Shown here piece by piece: positions 55,583 to 63,559 of a stretch of 64,000 nucleotides of DNA. The DNA comes from Nitrobacter sp039808345 (GTDB taxonomy: Bacteria > Pseudomonadota > Alphaproteobacteria > Rhizobiales > Xanthobacteraceae). The stretch spans positions 2,108,001 to 2,172,000 of the forward strand of contig NZ_CP181167.1 in assembly GCF_047824785.1 (NCBI RefSeq), read 5' to 3'. Under the pieces are notes generated by a model, which did not search any database, had not been told where the DNA came from, and was given only the letters and a program-made list of their open reading frames with translations. The number at the start of each line of letters is the position of its first letter. The first letter of the stretch is position 1. The position numbers were made by a program, and so were the translations under genes.

Positions 55583-56085
55583 ATTTTCCGGCTGTCATAC
55601 GCCCAATGCAAGAGCGCCTGCCGTTGGCGGGGCCGGCACATGGGATCGCCCGGCTCGCAATGCTTCCTGACCTGTGACACATGCCGCCGCATCGCTTTCC
55701 AGCGGCCGATCTGGCGCGCGTCCTCGTCCGGCATGCGCCGTCCCATATAGTAGCGGCAATACCACTGGAACCAACCACGCGGGTCGTCGGGATGAATCCA
55801 GCCTTTGCGTCGCCAGACCGAAAGCGGCTGGCTGGCATCGACGCCGAAATAGTTGAGCGAACAGTCGCGGCCCGTGGATGAAAGTCTGGCCCGTGCGAAC
55901 CAGCTCGCCGGAAACTCGTCCCGGCAGTCGGTCAGATACTTGCCGCAGAATACCCCGAATTCGAGCATCTGCTTCGGAGTAAGTTCGGGCCGGAATGCCG
56001 GATCGAAGCCGCGGCCGGACGGCGCCGTCAGTCGATAGCGATAGCCGCTTTGCATCCTGTCGTTGACGGTAATGACGCGGCCCAT
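55579..56085 (-). CDS. Conserved hypothetical protein, Trp/Arg-rich
   Basis: The 168-residue product begins MGRVITVNDRMQSGYRYRLT and contains LTPKQMLEFGVFCGKYLTDC and WIHPDDPRGWFQWYCRYYMG. It has six cysteines and many Trp, Tyr and Arg residues, no signal peptide and no membrane helix. I do not recognise a characterised domain. The stop is supplied by a palindromic repeat and another repeat is close upstream. Confidence 0.7.
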   Translation of the reverse strand: MGRVITVNDRMQSGYRYRLTAPSGRGFDPAFRPELTPKQMLEFGVFCGKYLTDCRDEFPASWFARARLSSTGRDCSLNYFGVDASQPLSVWRRKGWIHPDDPRGWFQWYCRYYMGRRMPDEDARQIGRWKAMRRHVSQVRKHCEPGDPMCRPRQRQALLHWAYDSRKI

Positions 56086-56095
56086 TCGCTCAGTT

Positions 56096-56148
56096 TAGAG
56101 CGTTTTCGAGCGAAGTGGACACTGGTTCGCGTGAAGAAAACGCTATAG
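56096..56148. repeat. Dispersed palindromic repeat, copy 9
   Basis: TAGAGCGTTTTCGAGCG...GCGTGAAGAAAACGCTATA forms an imperfect palindrome with the central core AAGTGGACACTGGTTCGC. Confidence 0.8.
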
Positions 56149-56232
56149 CTCTCGTCGCGCACTTCAAAGCAGACAGGATCGCAGCAGGCGGGATTGACGC
56201 TTGCTCCTGAACACTGAACAGAGGAGATTTCG

Positions 56233-56475
56233 ATGGCGGAAGATAACTTTGAAGTCGAAACCGAAGGTTCTGCAATCGCAGCGTTTACGCTGGCTCAATT
56301 CGCATTCTGGGGTCTCATCGAGAGCGGGGTCATCTCAACCGAGAAGGCGGCGGACATGCTGGAACAAGGCGTAACAGCGCTTTCCAAGGGAGATTCGGCC
56401 AATCGGAAGGCGGCGCAGATGTTGCAAACCATCCTCGACATGGTGCAGCGTAATCAAAGGTCGAGCGTGAACTAG
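56233..56475 (+). CDS. Small hypothetical protein, helical
   Basis: The 80-residue product has GAGGAGA as ribosome-binding site. It begins with an acidic stretch, then a helical part (AIAAFTLAQFAFWGLIESGV), then VTALSKGDSANRKAAQMLQT. It is probably soluble or weakly membrane-associated. Its stop TAG is the start of the next repeat. No family is recognised. Confidence 0.6.
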   Translation: MAEDNFEVETEGSAIAAFTLAQFAFWGLIESGVISTEKAADMLEQGVTALSKGDSANRKAAQMLQTILDMVQRNQRSSVN

Positions 56476-56630
56476 AGCATGATCCCGACCCGAGGGGCCA
56501 CGACGGCGCAAGGTGGAACCGGTTTTCGGAAAAGATCGTGCTCGAACAACAGATAAGCGACGAATCTGATTCAACGCGGTTGAATCAGACTCCGGAGCAG
56601 GCCCGAGGGCGCGCTCGCTCGAAAATGCCA
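56472..56630. repeat. Dispersed palindromic repeat, copy 10
   Basis: TAGAGCATGATC...GATCGTGCTC, then GAATCTGATTCAACGCGGTT-GAATCAGATTC-type palindrome near 56560-56590, then a degenerate right part. The stop codon TAG at 56473-56475 is its first bases. Confidence 0.7.
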
Positions 56631-56649
56631 TGAACCGCTGGTGAGTGTC

Positions 56650-56883
56650 ATGTCATCAAACATAGAACCGCTGGCGCGAGCGATGGCAGAACGAATCTGC
56701 CGGTCTCAACTCATGAATGAATCGGAAATTCCGGGCTGGGTGGACCGCCACTGGGAGGTCGCAGCCGCAATGCTGGAGTCCGGCGCCATGGACGAAATGG
56801 GCGAATGGCAACCCGGGCAGGACTGGCGACGTGGCCTGGAAGCGTACCGCGAACGACTGGCCGCGAAGCACACCATCCGATAA
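56650..56883 (+). CDS. Small hypothetical protein
   Basis: From the ATG at 56650 the 77-residue product reads MSSNIEPLARAMAERICRSQ and contains WVDRHWEVAAAMLESGAMDE and QPGQDWRRGLEAYRERLAAK. It is soluble and helical, with no family that I recognise. An upstream GTG at 56641 would add three residues. Confidence 0.6.
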   Translation: MSSNIEPLARAMAERICRSQLMNESEIPGWVDRHWEVAAAMLESGAMDEMGEWQPGQDWRRGLEAYRERLAAKHTIR

Positions 56884-56977
56884 AATCCAGCTTTGACCCC
56901 TCTCGACCCCCGCCCGGGAAAAGGGCATGATCAGGATCTGGACGCCTTTTCCCTCCGTCCCCATCCGAAGGTCTCCG

Positions 56978-57184
56978 ATGGACGTATTCCCCGATCAACT
57001 GAGCATCGTCACGGTGAACGCTTCACGCCCCTTGATCCGGCCTGACGGTCGCTACGCGATAGAGCTGGCGACGACAGAACTTGGCTCGATCGCGTTCGAG
57101 GTCGATGAGCATGCACTTTACGCCCTGCGTCAGGCCATAGGTGAAATCGAGACGGAAATGAAACGGAGACCCGGAAGGGCCTGA
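56978..57184 (+). CDS. Small hypothetical protein
   Basis: The 68-residue product from the ATG at 56978 contains SIVTVNASRPLIRPDGRYAI and ELGSIAFEVDEHALYALRQA. Beta-strand then helix composition suggests a compact domain. No family is recognised. An upstream ATG at 56927 would add 17 residues without a convincing ribosome-binding site. Confidence 0.5.
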   Translation: MDVFPDQLSIVTVNASRPLIRPDGRYAIELATTELGSIAFEVDEHALYALRQAIGEIETEMKRRPGRA

Positions 57185-57260
57185 TCCGGCCAGCCGAGGC
57201 TGCTACCGCCTCGTGGAGGGATACGGTTTTTCGATCTCCGTCCGCACCCGGAAGCCCTAT

Positions 57261-57392
57261 TAGAGCATTTTCGAGCGAAGCATGTCCTCGGGCTTGACCC
57301 GAGGATGGACACCGGTTCGCGTGAAGAAAACGCGTCAAAACAAAAATCATAGAGCCCCGCTTCTGATTCTGTCAGAAGCGGAAAGGCTCTAG
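57261..57392. repeat. Dispersed palindromic repeat, copy 11
   Basis: AGAGCATTTTCGAGCGAAGC...GCGTGAAGAAAACGC, enclosing CCTCGGGCTTGACCCGAGG, is followed by CCGCTTCTGATTC/GTCAGAAGCGG ending CTCTAG. The stop codon of the next gene on the minus strand (57389-57391) is in the final CTAG. Confidence 0.85.
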
Positions 57393-57562
57393 GCATTCGC
57401 AATCTTTTCGCCCTGCAGCGTCAGTTCCTGCTGCCAGATGCTGCCGGTATGGGTCTCCTTGCCTGTCTTCTGAACAGCCGCGATCAGCGCATTGAGGCCC
57501 AGCAATGTTGCGATGATGAGAATAACCATCAAGACAGCTTTGATCTTCTTCTCGTTATCCAT
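57389..57562 (-). CDS. 57-residue single-span membrane protein
   Basis: From the ATG at 57560-57562 the minus strand reads MDNEKKIKAVLMVILIIATL then LGLNALIAAVQKTGKETHTG. GAGGAACGAAACGAA precedes the start, a good ribosome-binding site. A charged N-terminus, one membrane helix (about 9-30) and a short polar C-terminal part (IWQQELTLQGEKIANA) are seen. The stop comes from the adjacent palindromic repeat. No family is recognised. Codon use and the ribosome-binding site suggest a real gene. Confidence 0.6.
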   Translation of the reverse strand: MDNEKKIKAVLMVILIIATLLGLNALIAAVQKTGKETHTGSIWQQELTLQGEKIANA

Positions 57563-57859
57563 TTCGTTTCGTTCCTCTCATGACAACCGGAAAGATGCGC
57601 CGATGGAAACGGCGCGACCGTGCGTCTGATGATGTGCGGGGTGAAAAGGCTGATCAGGGTCACTCTCGAACAGATGAGGTCGCCGCAGCAGGTGTTCCAG
57701 ACACTATGCTGTTTTCCAGCGCTTCGCGACGGGATTTTATCGCCTCACGCAGAATCGCTCTGGCCCGGGTTCCGCCGGCTCCCTTGAGCCACCGTCACGA
57801 CCATTCGACTTTGCGGCCTCCTTTTAACGGGCACGCAACGTTTATACGGAAAGCTCCCA

Positions 57860-57930
57860 ATAGCGCTTTCGGGCGAAGCAGGTCCTGCGGGGCTTGACCC
57901 CGGGGAGGAAAACATCGGTTCGCGTGAACA
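57860..57930. repeat. Dispersed palindromic repeat, copy 12, degenerate
   Basis: ATAGCGCTTTCGGGCGAAGC...CGGTTCGCGTGAACAAG retains the pattern of the AGCGTTTTCGAGCGAAGC repeat, with the inner CCTGCGGGGCTTGACCCCGGGG, but the right arm has decayed. Confidence 0.6.
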
Positions 57931-57950
57931 AGTATGGGGACCATGGAACC

Positions 57951-58184
57951 GTGAGCGACACACGCGACGCAAATGGCCGAGCCGGGCCGCAACGATTCTC
58001 CCGCGCATCGACGCGGTCGCTTGCGCAAACGTCATCCCGTCTTGCCCATTGGCCGCCGCCGTTCCGCAGTACGGCCACGAAGCCGAAGATCGTCCGCCAT
58101 AAGCCGGATGAGAAACCACAGCGTGCAAAGCCTCGCGGCTGGCGCCTCACGCGGGCCATGTTCTCCGAATTCGAGGAAGAGTGA
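57951..58184 (+). CDS. Weak hypothetical protein candidate
   Basis: From the GTG at 57951 the frame gives 77 residues, very basic (SRASTRSLAQTSSRLAHWPP and PKIVRHKPDEKPQRAKPRGW), ending MFSEFEEE. It has no good ribosome-binding site or known relatives, so it could be noise. The downstream glmU stop on the other strand is at 58210. Confidence 0.25.
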   Translation: MSDTRDANGRAGPQRFSRASTRSLAQTSSRLAHWPPPFRSTATKPKIVRHKPDEKPQRAKPRGWRLTRAMFSEFEEE

Positions 58185-58209
58185 ATCGTCGGCAAACTCG
58201 GTTCCTTCC

Positions 58210-59568
58210 TCAACCGGTCTTCTGTTTCCTGGCGAGCAGCTTCATCTCGCGGAATCTCTTTGCCCAGCCCTCGCGCAGGGTTTGCTGGCCCCGGCCGACC
58301 GCGAGCGCGTCGTCCGGCACGTTCTTCGTCACGACCGAACCCGATCCCACATAAGCCCCGGCCCCGATCCTGAGCGGCGCGACCAGTGAGGAGTTGGAGC
58401 CGACGAACGCCCGCTCGCCGATCTCGGTGCGATGCTTGTTGAAGCCGTCATAGTTGCAGGTGATGGTGCCCGCGCCGATGTTGGCGTTGGCCCCCACATG
58501 GGCATCGCCGATATACGTCAGGTGATTGACCTTGGCGCCGGCTTCGAGAACGGCAGCCTTGGTCTCGACGAAATTCCCGATCCGCGCGCCCTCGCCCACC
58601 GACGTTCCCGGTCGCAGCCGGGCATAGGGGCCGACGGAAGCGTTCCTGCCGATTGATGCCTGCACGAGGTGGGAGAATGCGTGAATCACCGCGCCGTCGG
58701 CGATAGTCACGCCCTGCCCGATGATGACGTAGGGCTCGATTGTCACGTCCTTGCCGAATGAGGTGTCAGCGGAAAGAAAGACCGTTTCGGGCGCCACCAT
58801 GGTCACGCCAGTGTCGAGCGCTGCCTTGCGCAGCCGCGCCTGCATGACCTGTTCGGCCTCGGCCAGTTGAGCCTTGGTGTTGATGCCGCGCACCTCGTCC
58901 TCGCCGGTTTCGATCACCGCCGCCGTCAGACCCAGCTCGCCGACGATGCCGACGGCGTCGGTGAGATAGTATTCGCCCTTGCTGTTGGCGTTGCCGATCT
59001 TTTCAATGATCTGCAGCGCCGTCCTGCCGTCGAAGGCCATGACGCCGGCGTTGCAAAGCGTCATGCGGCGTTCGTCGGAGCTGGCGTCCGCATCCTCGCG
59101 GATCGCCGTAAGCCGGCCATCGGTCACGATCAGCCTGCCGTATCCCGTGGGATCGCCGGCATGAAAGCCGAGCACGGCCAGCGACGCACCGGCCCGCAAC
59201 GGCGCCCGCATCCTCTCGAACGTATCGGCCGAGATCAGCGGCGTGTCGCCGAACGCTATCAGCAGATCGTCGGCGCCGCGGATGATGGCTTCCTTCGCGG
59301 CGAGGACAGCATGTGCCGTTCCCAGGCGCTGGTCCTGGACGAACGTCATGGCGTCGGGCCGCACCCGCCTCGCTTCATCCGCCACGGCCTGATGGCCGGG
59401 ACCAACGACAACCGCCAGCGTCGTCCCGGGACCGCCCGGCGCGGCCCCCAGCACATGCGACAACAGCGTCTGTCCCCCCACCGGATGCAGCACTTTAGGC
59501 AGCGAGGAGCGCATCCGCGTCCCCTCACCCGCAGCCAGCACGATGGTCAGACAATTCCGGCCGCTCAT
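58210..59568 (-). CDS. glmU: Bifunctional UDP-N-acetylglucosamine pyrophosphorylase / glucosamine-1-phosphate N-acetyltransferase
   Basis: The start ATG at 59568 has GAGGA five bases before it. The 452-residue product makes UDP-GlcNAc for peptidoglycan and lipopolysaccharide. The N-terminal uridyltransferase has IVLAAGEGTRMRSSLPKVLH and QRLGTAHAVLAAKEAIIRG. The C-terminal left-handed beta-helix acetyltransferase contains NVGAxx-type hexapeptide turns (IGNFVETKAAVLEAGAKVNH, NANIGAGTITCNYDGFNKHR). All parts are intact. Confidence 0.97.
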   Translation of the reverse strand: MSGRNCLTIVLAAGEGTRMRSSLPKVLHPVGGQTLLSHVLGAAPGGPGTTLAVVVGPGHQAVADEARRVRPDAMTFVQDQRLGTAHAVLAAKEAIIRGADDLLIAFGDTPLISADTFERMRAPLRAGASLAVLGFHAGDPTGYGRLIVTDGRLTAIREDADASSDERRMTLCNAGVMAFDGRTALQIIEKIGNANSKGEYYLTDAVGIVGELGLTAAVIETGEDEVRGINTKAQLAEAEQVMQARLRKAALDTGVTMVAPETVFLSADTSFGKDVTIEPYVIIGQGVTIADGAVIHAFSHLVQASIGRNASVGPYARLRPGTSVGEGARIGNFVETKAAVLEAGAKVNHLTYIGDAHVGANANIGAGTITCNYDGFNKHRTEIGERAFVGSNSSLVAPLRIGAGAYVGSGSVVTKNVPDDALAVGRGQQTLREGWAKRFREMKLLARKQKTG

Positions 59569-59712
59569 TCGAATCCTCATAGCTGGCGCATCAAACGTCG
59601 CCGTCATTAATCTTTTTTCTCGAAACTGAAAACCGGCCGGCTTCCCTGAGATCGGGCAGGTTTCCTGCTAACATTTCGCCATGATTCGGAGCGGGGGTCC
59701 GGCATCATCATT

Positions 59713-60972
59713 ATGGCGAAGAATCAGAACGGCTTAGCCGAAAGCGCAGGGGCCGATGAAAGCAGCGGCCGGCCGGGCGGCTTTCTTGCCGACGAGGACG
59801 GATTCGACCGCCGCACCATATGGCGGCTCGGATCTTGGGGCGTCGGGTCCATCGGAGCCGTCATCGTCGCTCTCCTGGCATACAATTCCGGCGCCTCTCT
59901 CCGGTCCCGACCGCTCGTCGCTGTCGATCTCGCAAAACCATCGCCGCCGTTGGAGATCGTGCGGGCGGCCGAGAAGAAAATCGAACGCCTTTCGTCCGCC
60001 ATCGACACGTTGAACAGCGATCGCGACCGGCTGTTCGCCCGTATCACCGCGATCGAGCAGGGTTTCGAATCTGTCACCGGCTCCATAAGCCGGAACGCGT
60101 CACGGACCAACGCTGTCGCCACGACGACCTCGACGCCGGCGGCCAGTGAGCCCGCTCCGGCCAGAGAACCTGATTCACCGGGCGCGGACGCATCGACAGC
60201 CGCGAATGCGTCGCTCTCCGCGCCGGCCGCTTTCATCACCACCGCCGCGGCGGCAGCGGTGAAGCCTCCGGTCGCCGCATCTTCTTCCGTAGCTGCATCA
60301 ACGCCCGCGATAGCCGCACATGATCCGCCCGCAACAATACCTGGCGGACACGATGACACGGCCACGCCCGGGACCACGAAATCCGAACCTGATAAAAACC
60401 TTCACCGTCACAAGGAAGCGCAGATCGTTGCTGCATCCATTTCCCCGGTCGCGGACACCCTGCAATCCCCCTCGCCCACCATGGCATCGTCTCTTGAAAC
60501 GGTGAGAGACACGAGCCCCGTCCCGGTGCCGCGCACCGAGTTCGGCGTCGACCTCGGAGGCGCCGTGTCGATCAAAGGTCTGCGAACGCTCTGGCAAAGC
60601 CTTCTGAAATCAGAGCCTAAGGAATTGGCTTCGCTGCATCCGATCATCGTGCTGAAGGAAACCAGCAACGGCAACGGCATTCAGATACGCCTGGTCGCTG
60701 GGCCGCTCACCGACGCGGCAACCGCCGCCAGGATCTGCGCGGTGCTGTCCGAGAACGGCCGAACCTGCGGCACCACCGTCTTCGACGGCCAGCGCCTCGC
60801 CATGAATGAAGACGGCAAGGACGGCGCTGGCGCCATCGCGACAAAAAAGCCGAAAGCACCGCCCGCTTCGCGGCGCCGTCCAGCCCGCAAATCGGCGCGA
60901 GTCGAGGAGCCGGCGAAGCCCCCGTCACCGCCTCCGAAGCCGGCGGCATTCAGCCCGTTCTTTTCACGCTGA
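59713..60972 (+). CDS. Membrane-anchored protein with a SPOR-like C-terminal domain
   Basis: The 419-residue product has a cytosolic N-terminus, one membrane helix (LGSWGVGSIGAVIVALLAYN, about 39-58), a coiled-coil (AEKKIERLSSAIDTLNSDRD), a long Ala/Ser/Pro-rich linker, then a folded domain at about 278-362 with FGVDLGGAVSIKGLRTLWQS and IQIRLVAGPLTDAATAARIC that resembles a SPOR-type domain. The C-terminal tail is basic and proline-rich. SPOR domains bind septal peptidoglycan; the assignment is not certain. glmU is divergent from it. Confidence 0.65.
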   Translation: MAKNQNGLAESAGADESSGRPGGFLADEDGFDRRTIWRLGSWGVGSIGAVIVALLAYNSGASLRSRPLVAVDLAKPSPPLEIVRAAEKKIERLSSAIDTLNSDRDRLFARITAIEQGFESVTGSISRNASRTNAVATTTSTPAASEPAPAREPDSPGADASTAANASLSAPAAFITTAAAAAVKPPVAASSSVAASTPAIAAHDPPATIPGGHDDTATPGTTKSEPDKNLHRHKEAQIVAASISPVADTLQSPSPTMASSLETVRDTSPVPVPRTEFGVDLGGAVSIKGLRTLWQSLLKSEPKELASLHPIIVLKETSNGNGIQIRLVAGPLTDAATAARICAVLSENGRTCGTTVFDGQRLAMNEDGKDGAGAIATKKPKAPPASRRRPARKSARVEEPAKPPSPPPKPAAFSPFFSR

Positions 60973-61035
60973 CTCCATCCGGTGGCGGCCGGATTCCGGG
61001 TTGTCCGCTCCACCGATCCGGATCATATTCACGCG

Positions 61036-61416
61036 ATGAAAAAAGATCCGTTCCGACTGACGCCTTATCAGGTGCAATGGCTGCTGATCGTGGGATTCCT
61101 GAGCGTCGGTTATGCGCTCTATCTGCGCTATCTCGCGATTGAATTATCGACGGTATCACTGGCGTGCGACTCGGGCCTGCAAACCATGCTGTGCCGGGGC
61201 CGGAGCGTCGCCACCTACCTGTTTCGCAACCAGGTCTTCGGAATCGCAGCGCTGGTCGTCGCGGTGCTGCATATCATGCGGCCCTCGATCGTGCTTCTGA
61301 CAGCGGGGTTGAGCGCCGCCGGCTTCGGAATCGTGCTCTACAATGCCGGTCTTTCGGGCCTCGCGATCGGCCTGCTTATCCTTGGGTTTGCGCGGCCCGC
61401 GCCCGCCACAGCGTGA
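61036..61416 (+). CDS. Small integral membrane protein
   Basis: The start is the ATG at 61036 (MKKDPFRLTPYQVQWLLIVG). The 126-residue product has four membrane helices, such as VGFLSVGYALYLRYLAIEL and VFGIAALVVAVLHIMRPSIV, with two cysteines in ACDSGLQTMLCRGR between the first two. No family is recognised. It overlaps the convergent GH17-type gene by 41 bases at the 3' ends. This overlap makes it more likely that both genes are set in place, but no function follows. Confidence 0.65.
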   Translation: MKKDPFRLTPYQVQWLLIVGFLSVGYALYLRYLAIELSTVSLACDSGLQTMLCRGRSVATYLFRNQVFGIAALVVAVLHIMRPSIVLLTAGLSAAGFGIVLYNAGLSGLAIGLLILGFARPAPATA

Positions 61417-63016
61417 TCCCGAGCATAGCGTACACCACACAGGTCCAGAGCGACTGCCAGTTCTTCGGGCCTTCGTTAAATCCGATATAGACCGCCGCGA
61501 TTATCAACAGGCCGGCGAAAGCCGATTCCGCGATGGGGCGAACGCCGGTGAGCGGACGATTGAGCCATGCCAGCGCCCAGAACGGCGCCACGGCCATCGA
61601 CAACGCGGCGAAGGGAAAATCCCGGTACCGTGGATCAAAGACAAAGCCGAGCGCCGTCTCCGCCGCGATCAAGGTGGTCACGAGCAGCGTTATCCCCAGC
61701 ATCACCGTCAGCACCGAACCGGTGCGGCCCGGGCGCGGACCTATCAATTCGACGAATGTCGGCAGCGCGCGCCCCGACATCAGGGCGTTCGCACCCAACA
61801 ACGGAGCGATGACCCCCGCCGCCAGCAGCGCCCCCCAGCGCAGCGAGTTGCCGAGCCCGTAGCTTTCGTAACACAGCTTGTCAGCGGCCACCCCGAGTAG
61901 GATTCCCGCCGTCGTCGCCGAGACCGCCACCGCGATCCAGGACATCCACCTCGGCTTCCAGGGCTTCCGCCGCAACGTCAGCATGGCGACGCCGAAGACA
62001 AGGACACATAAGCCCATCCCCGCGCCCATCTGGATCTTCCACAACGGGAAATTGCGAACGGGTTCGCCGGCTGGATATTTCAGCTCGCGCGGATCAGCCT
62101 CGATCAGGCCCCAGTTGCCGCCGACCGTACCTTCGAGCTGGCGCTTCCAGGGCTGGTCATAGGCCTCGATCAGGTTGACGCGGAATTTCTCGCGTTTCGC
62201 CATGTCGAGAATTTCGGACACCACACGCGCCTGATTGGCGCGCGACGGCAGCGCGCCTTCCCGCATCCGGCCGGCGCTCGGCCATCCGGTCTCGCCGATC
62301 AGGATTTCCTTGGCGGGAAAGGACGCCGCGACCTGCTTGCGGATCGCGCCGACATGCGCCGCGGCGTTGCGCGAGCGAATAGGAATATCCTCCCAGTAGG
62401 GCAGGATATGAATGGTCACGAAATCGACCGCGTCATAGACCTCGCGGTTGCGCAGCCAGTATTCCCACACGTCCGCGTAGGTCACCGGCACCTTCACCTG
62501 CGACTTCACCAGCCGGATATTCGCCGCGAGATCGGAGGCGGTCATCTCCCCGCGCAGCAGAACCTCGTTACCGACGACGAGCGCGGTGATGACGTTGGGA
62601 TATTCCTTCGCAAGACCGATCGCGACATTGATCTGGGCCAGATTCTTCAATCGGTTATTGCCGAGCCAGATGCCCTGAATGACCTTGAGGCCAACCTTCT
62701 CGGCGAGAGCGGGCAGCCGGTCGAGGCCGTTCTCGATCGAGTAGGTCCTGACGCAATTCGAGATCTTCGCCAGCTGGGCAAGATCTTCGGCAATCTGCTC
62801 GGGCGCGATCTCGGTCGTGGCGACCAGCGGGGTCTGTTGTCCCCGGAACGGTGCATAGGACACGCATTCCAGCTTCGCCGCCGGGTCGATCGGAGCCCGC
62901 GCAAGCCGGATCGGCGCGGCGAGCCACCACCATGCTGCCGCGATCAGACCGAGCGAAATGATGAGAAGCGCCAGTGGCGTGCGAAATGAAATCGGCCCTG
63001 TCCTCCGCCAGAACAT
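61376..63016 (-). CDS. Membrane-associated glycoside hydrolase family 17 protein (beta-glucan synthesis/transglycosylation type)
   Basis: The 546-residue product has one N-terminal membrane helix (FRTPLALLIISLGLIAAAWW), a periplasmic GH17-like domain (VRTYSIENGLDRLPALAEKV; acid/base region VVGNEVLLRG; nucleophile region LIGETGWPSAG), then eight or so membrane helices in the C-terminal half. This is the layout of rhizobial NdvC-type cyclic beta-glucan proteins. The two catalytic glutamates are present. It overlaps the small membrane-protein gene by 41 bases. Confidence 0.8.
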   Translation of the reverse strand: MFWRRTGPISFRTPLALLIISLGLIAAAWWWLAAPIRLARAPIDPAAKLECVSYAPFRGQQTPLVATTEIAPEQIAEDLAQLAKISNCVRTYSIENGLDRLPALAEKVGLKVIQGIWLGNNRLKNLAQINVAIGLAKEYPNVITALVVGNEVLLRGEMTASDLAANIRLVKSQVKVPVTYADVWEYWLRNREVYDAVDFVTIHILPYWEDIPIRSRNAAAHVGAIRKQVAASFPAKEILIGETGWPSAGRMREGALPSRANQARVVSEILDMAKREKFRVNLIEAYDQPWKRQLEGTVGGNWGLIEADPRELKYPAGEPVRNFPLWKIQMGAGMGLCVLVFGVAMLTLRRKPWKPRWMSWIAVAVSATTAGILLGVAADKLCYESYGLGNSLRWGALLAAGVIAPLLGANALMSGRALPTFVELIGPRPGRTGSVLTVMLGITLLVTTLIAAETALGFVFDPRYRDFPFAALSMAVAPFWALAWLNRPLTGVRPIAESAFAGLLIIAAVYIGFNEGPKNWQSLWTCVVYAMLGITLWRARAAQTQG

Positions 63017-63023
63017 TTTTGCT

Positions 63024-63226
63024 TCTGATCAAATCAAAAGCAAAGCTCCAGCGCGTATTCCGCAAAAAAGTGGATACCGGTTCTGCGATCAGAATACGCG
63101 CAAGTTTTCGATAGAGAGCATTTTCTTCACACTAACCGGAGTCGACCTGCCGGAAAATGCTCTATAGTATTGTTTTAAGACGTTTTCTTCGCGCGAACCG
63201 ATACCCGCTTCGCTCGAAAACGCGAG
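63024..63226. repeat. Dispersed palindromic repeats, compound copy 13
   Basis: Three palindromes in succession: GCGCGTATTC...GAATACGCGC (63050-63097), AGAGCATTTTCTTCACAC...GGAAAATGCTCTATA (63115-63166), and GACGTTTTCTTCGCGCGAACC...GCTCGAAAACGC (63178-63226). They are less exact than the other copies. Confidence 0.75.
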
Positions 63227-63559
63227 AGAGCCGTCCGATTAGCTTGTCGTAACCCTTCTGCCAAGAGCCGCTTCGAAGAGCCACTGCCAAGTGCCGCGGC
63301 ATGGCCCACCACAATCATCCGGCCACGTTCGTCCCTGATGCGATCAAACCTCCCATTTGCTGGACAAAACTCAGAATCTCCGTCATTTGGGAATCTTTGC
63401 GGGCGAATTTGACATTCGCGATCGGCCTGCGCGATCGGCCTGGCCGCGCCTCGCGGCGAATGTTCAGAATCGCGCGACCAGGGCGCCTCGCCGCATTGGG
63501 GACTAATTTGCCCGTCATTGCGGGCAGATGGTGCGGCGGGCAAGAGTCGGGGGACTTTC
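63227..63559. other. Intergenic region, 333 bp
   Basis: It holds the upstream side of the exported protein gene starting at 63560, with GGGGG near 63548-63553 as a weak ribosome-binding site. No other gene is supported. Confidence 0.4.

Larger units (their letters stand above)
57563..58209. other. Region of 647 bp with one weak coding candidate
   Basis: It holds a degenerate palindromic repeat (57860-57930) and a weak reading frame (57951-58184). Nothing else supports a gene; the rest is of unknown use. Confidence 0.4.
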
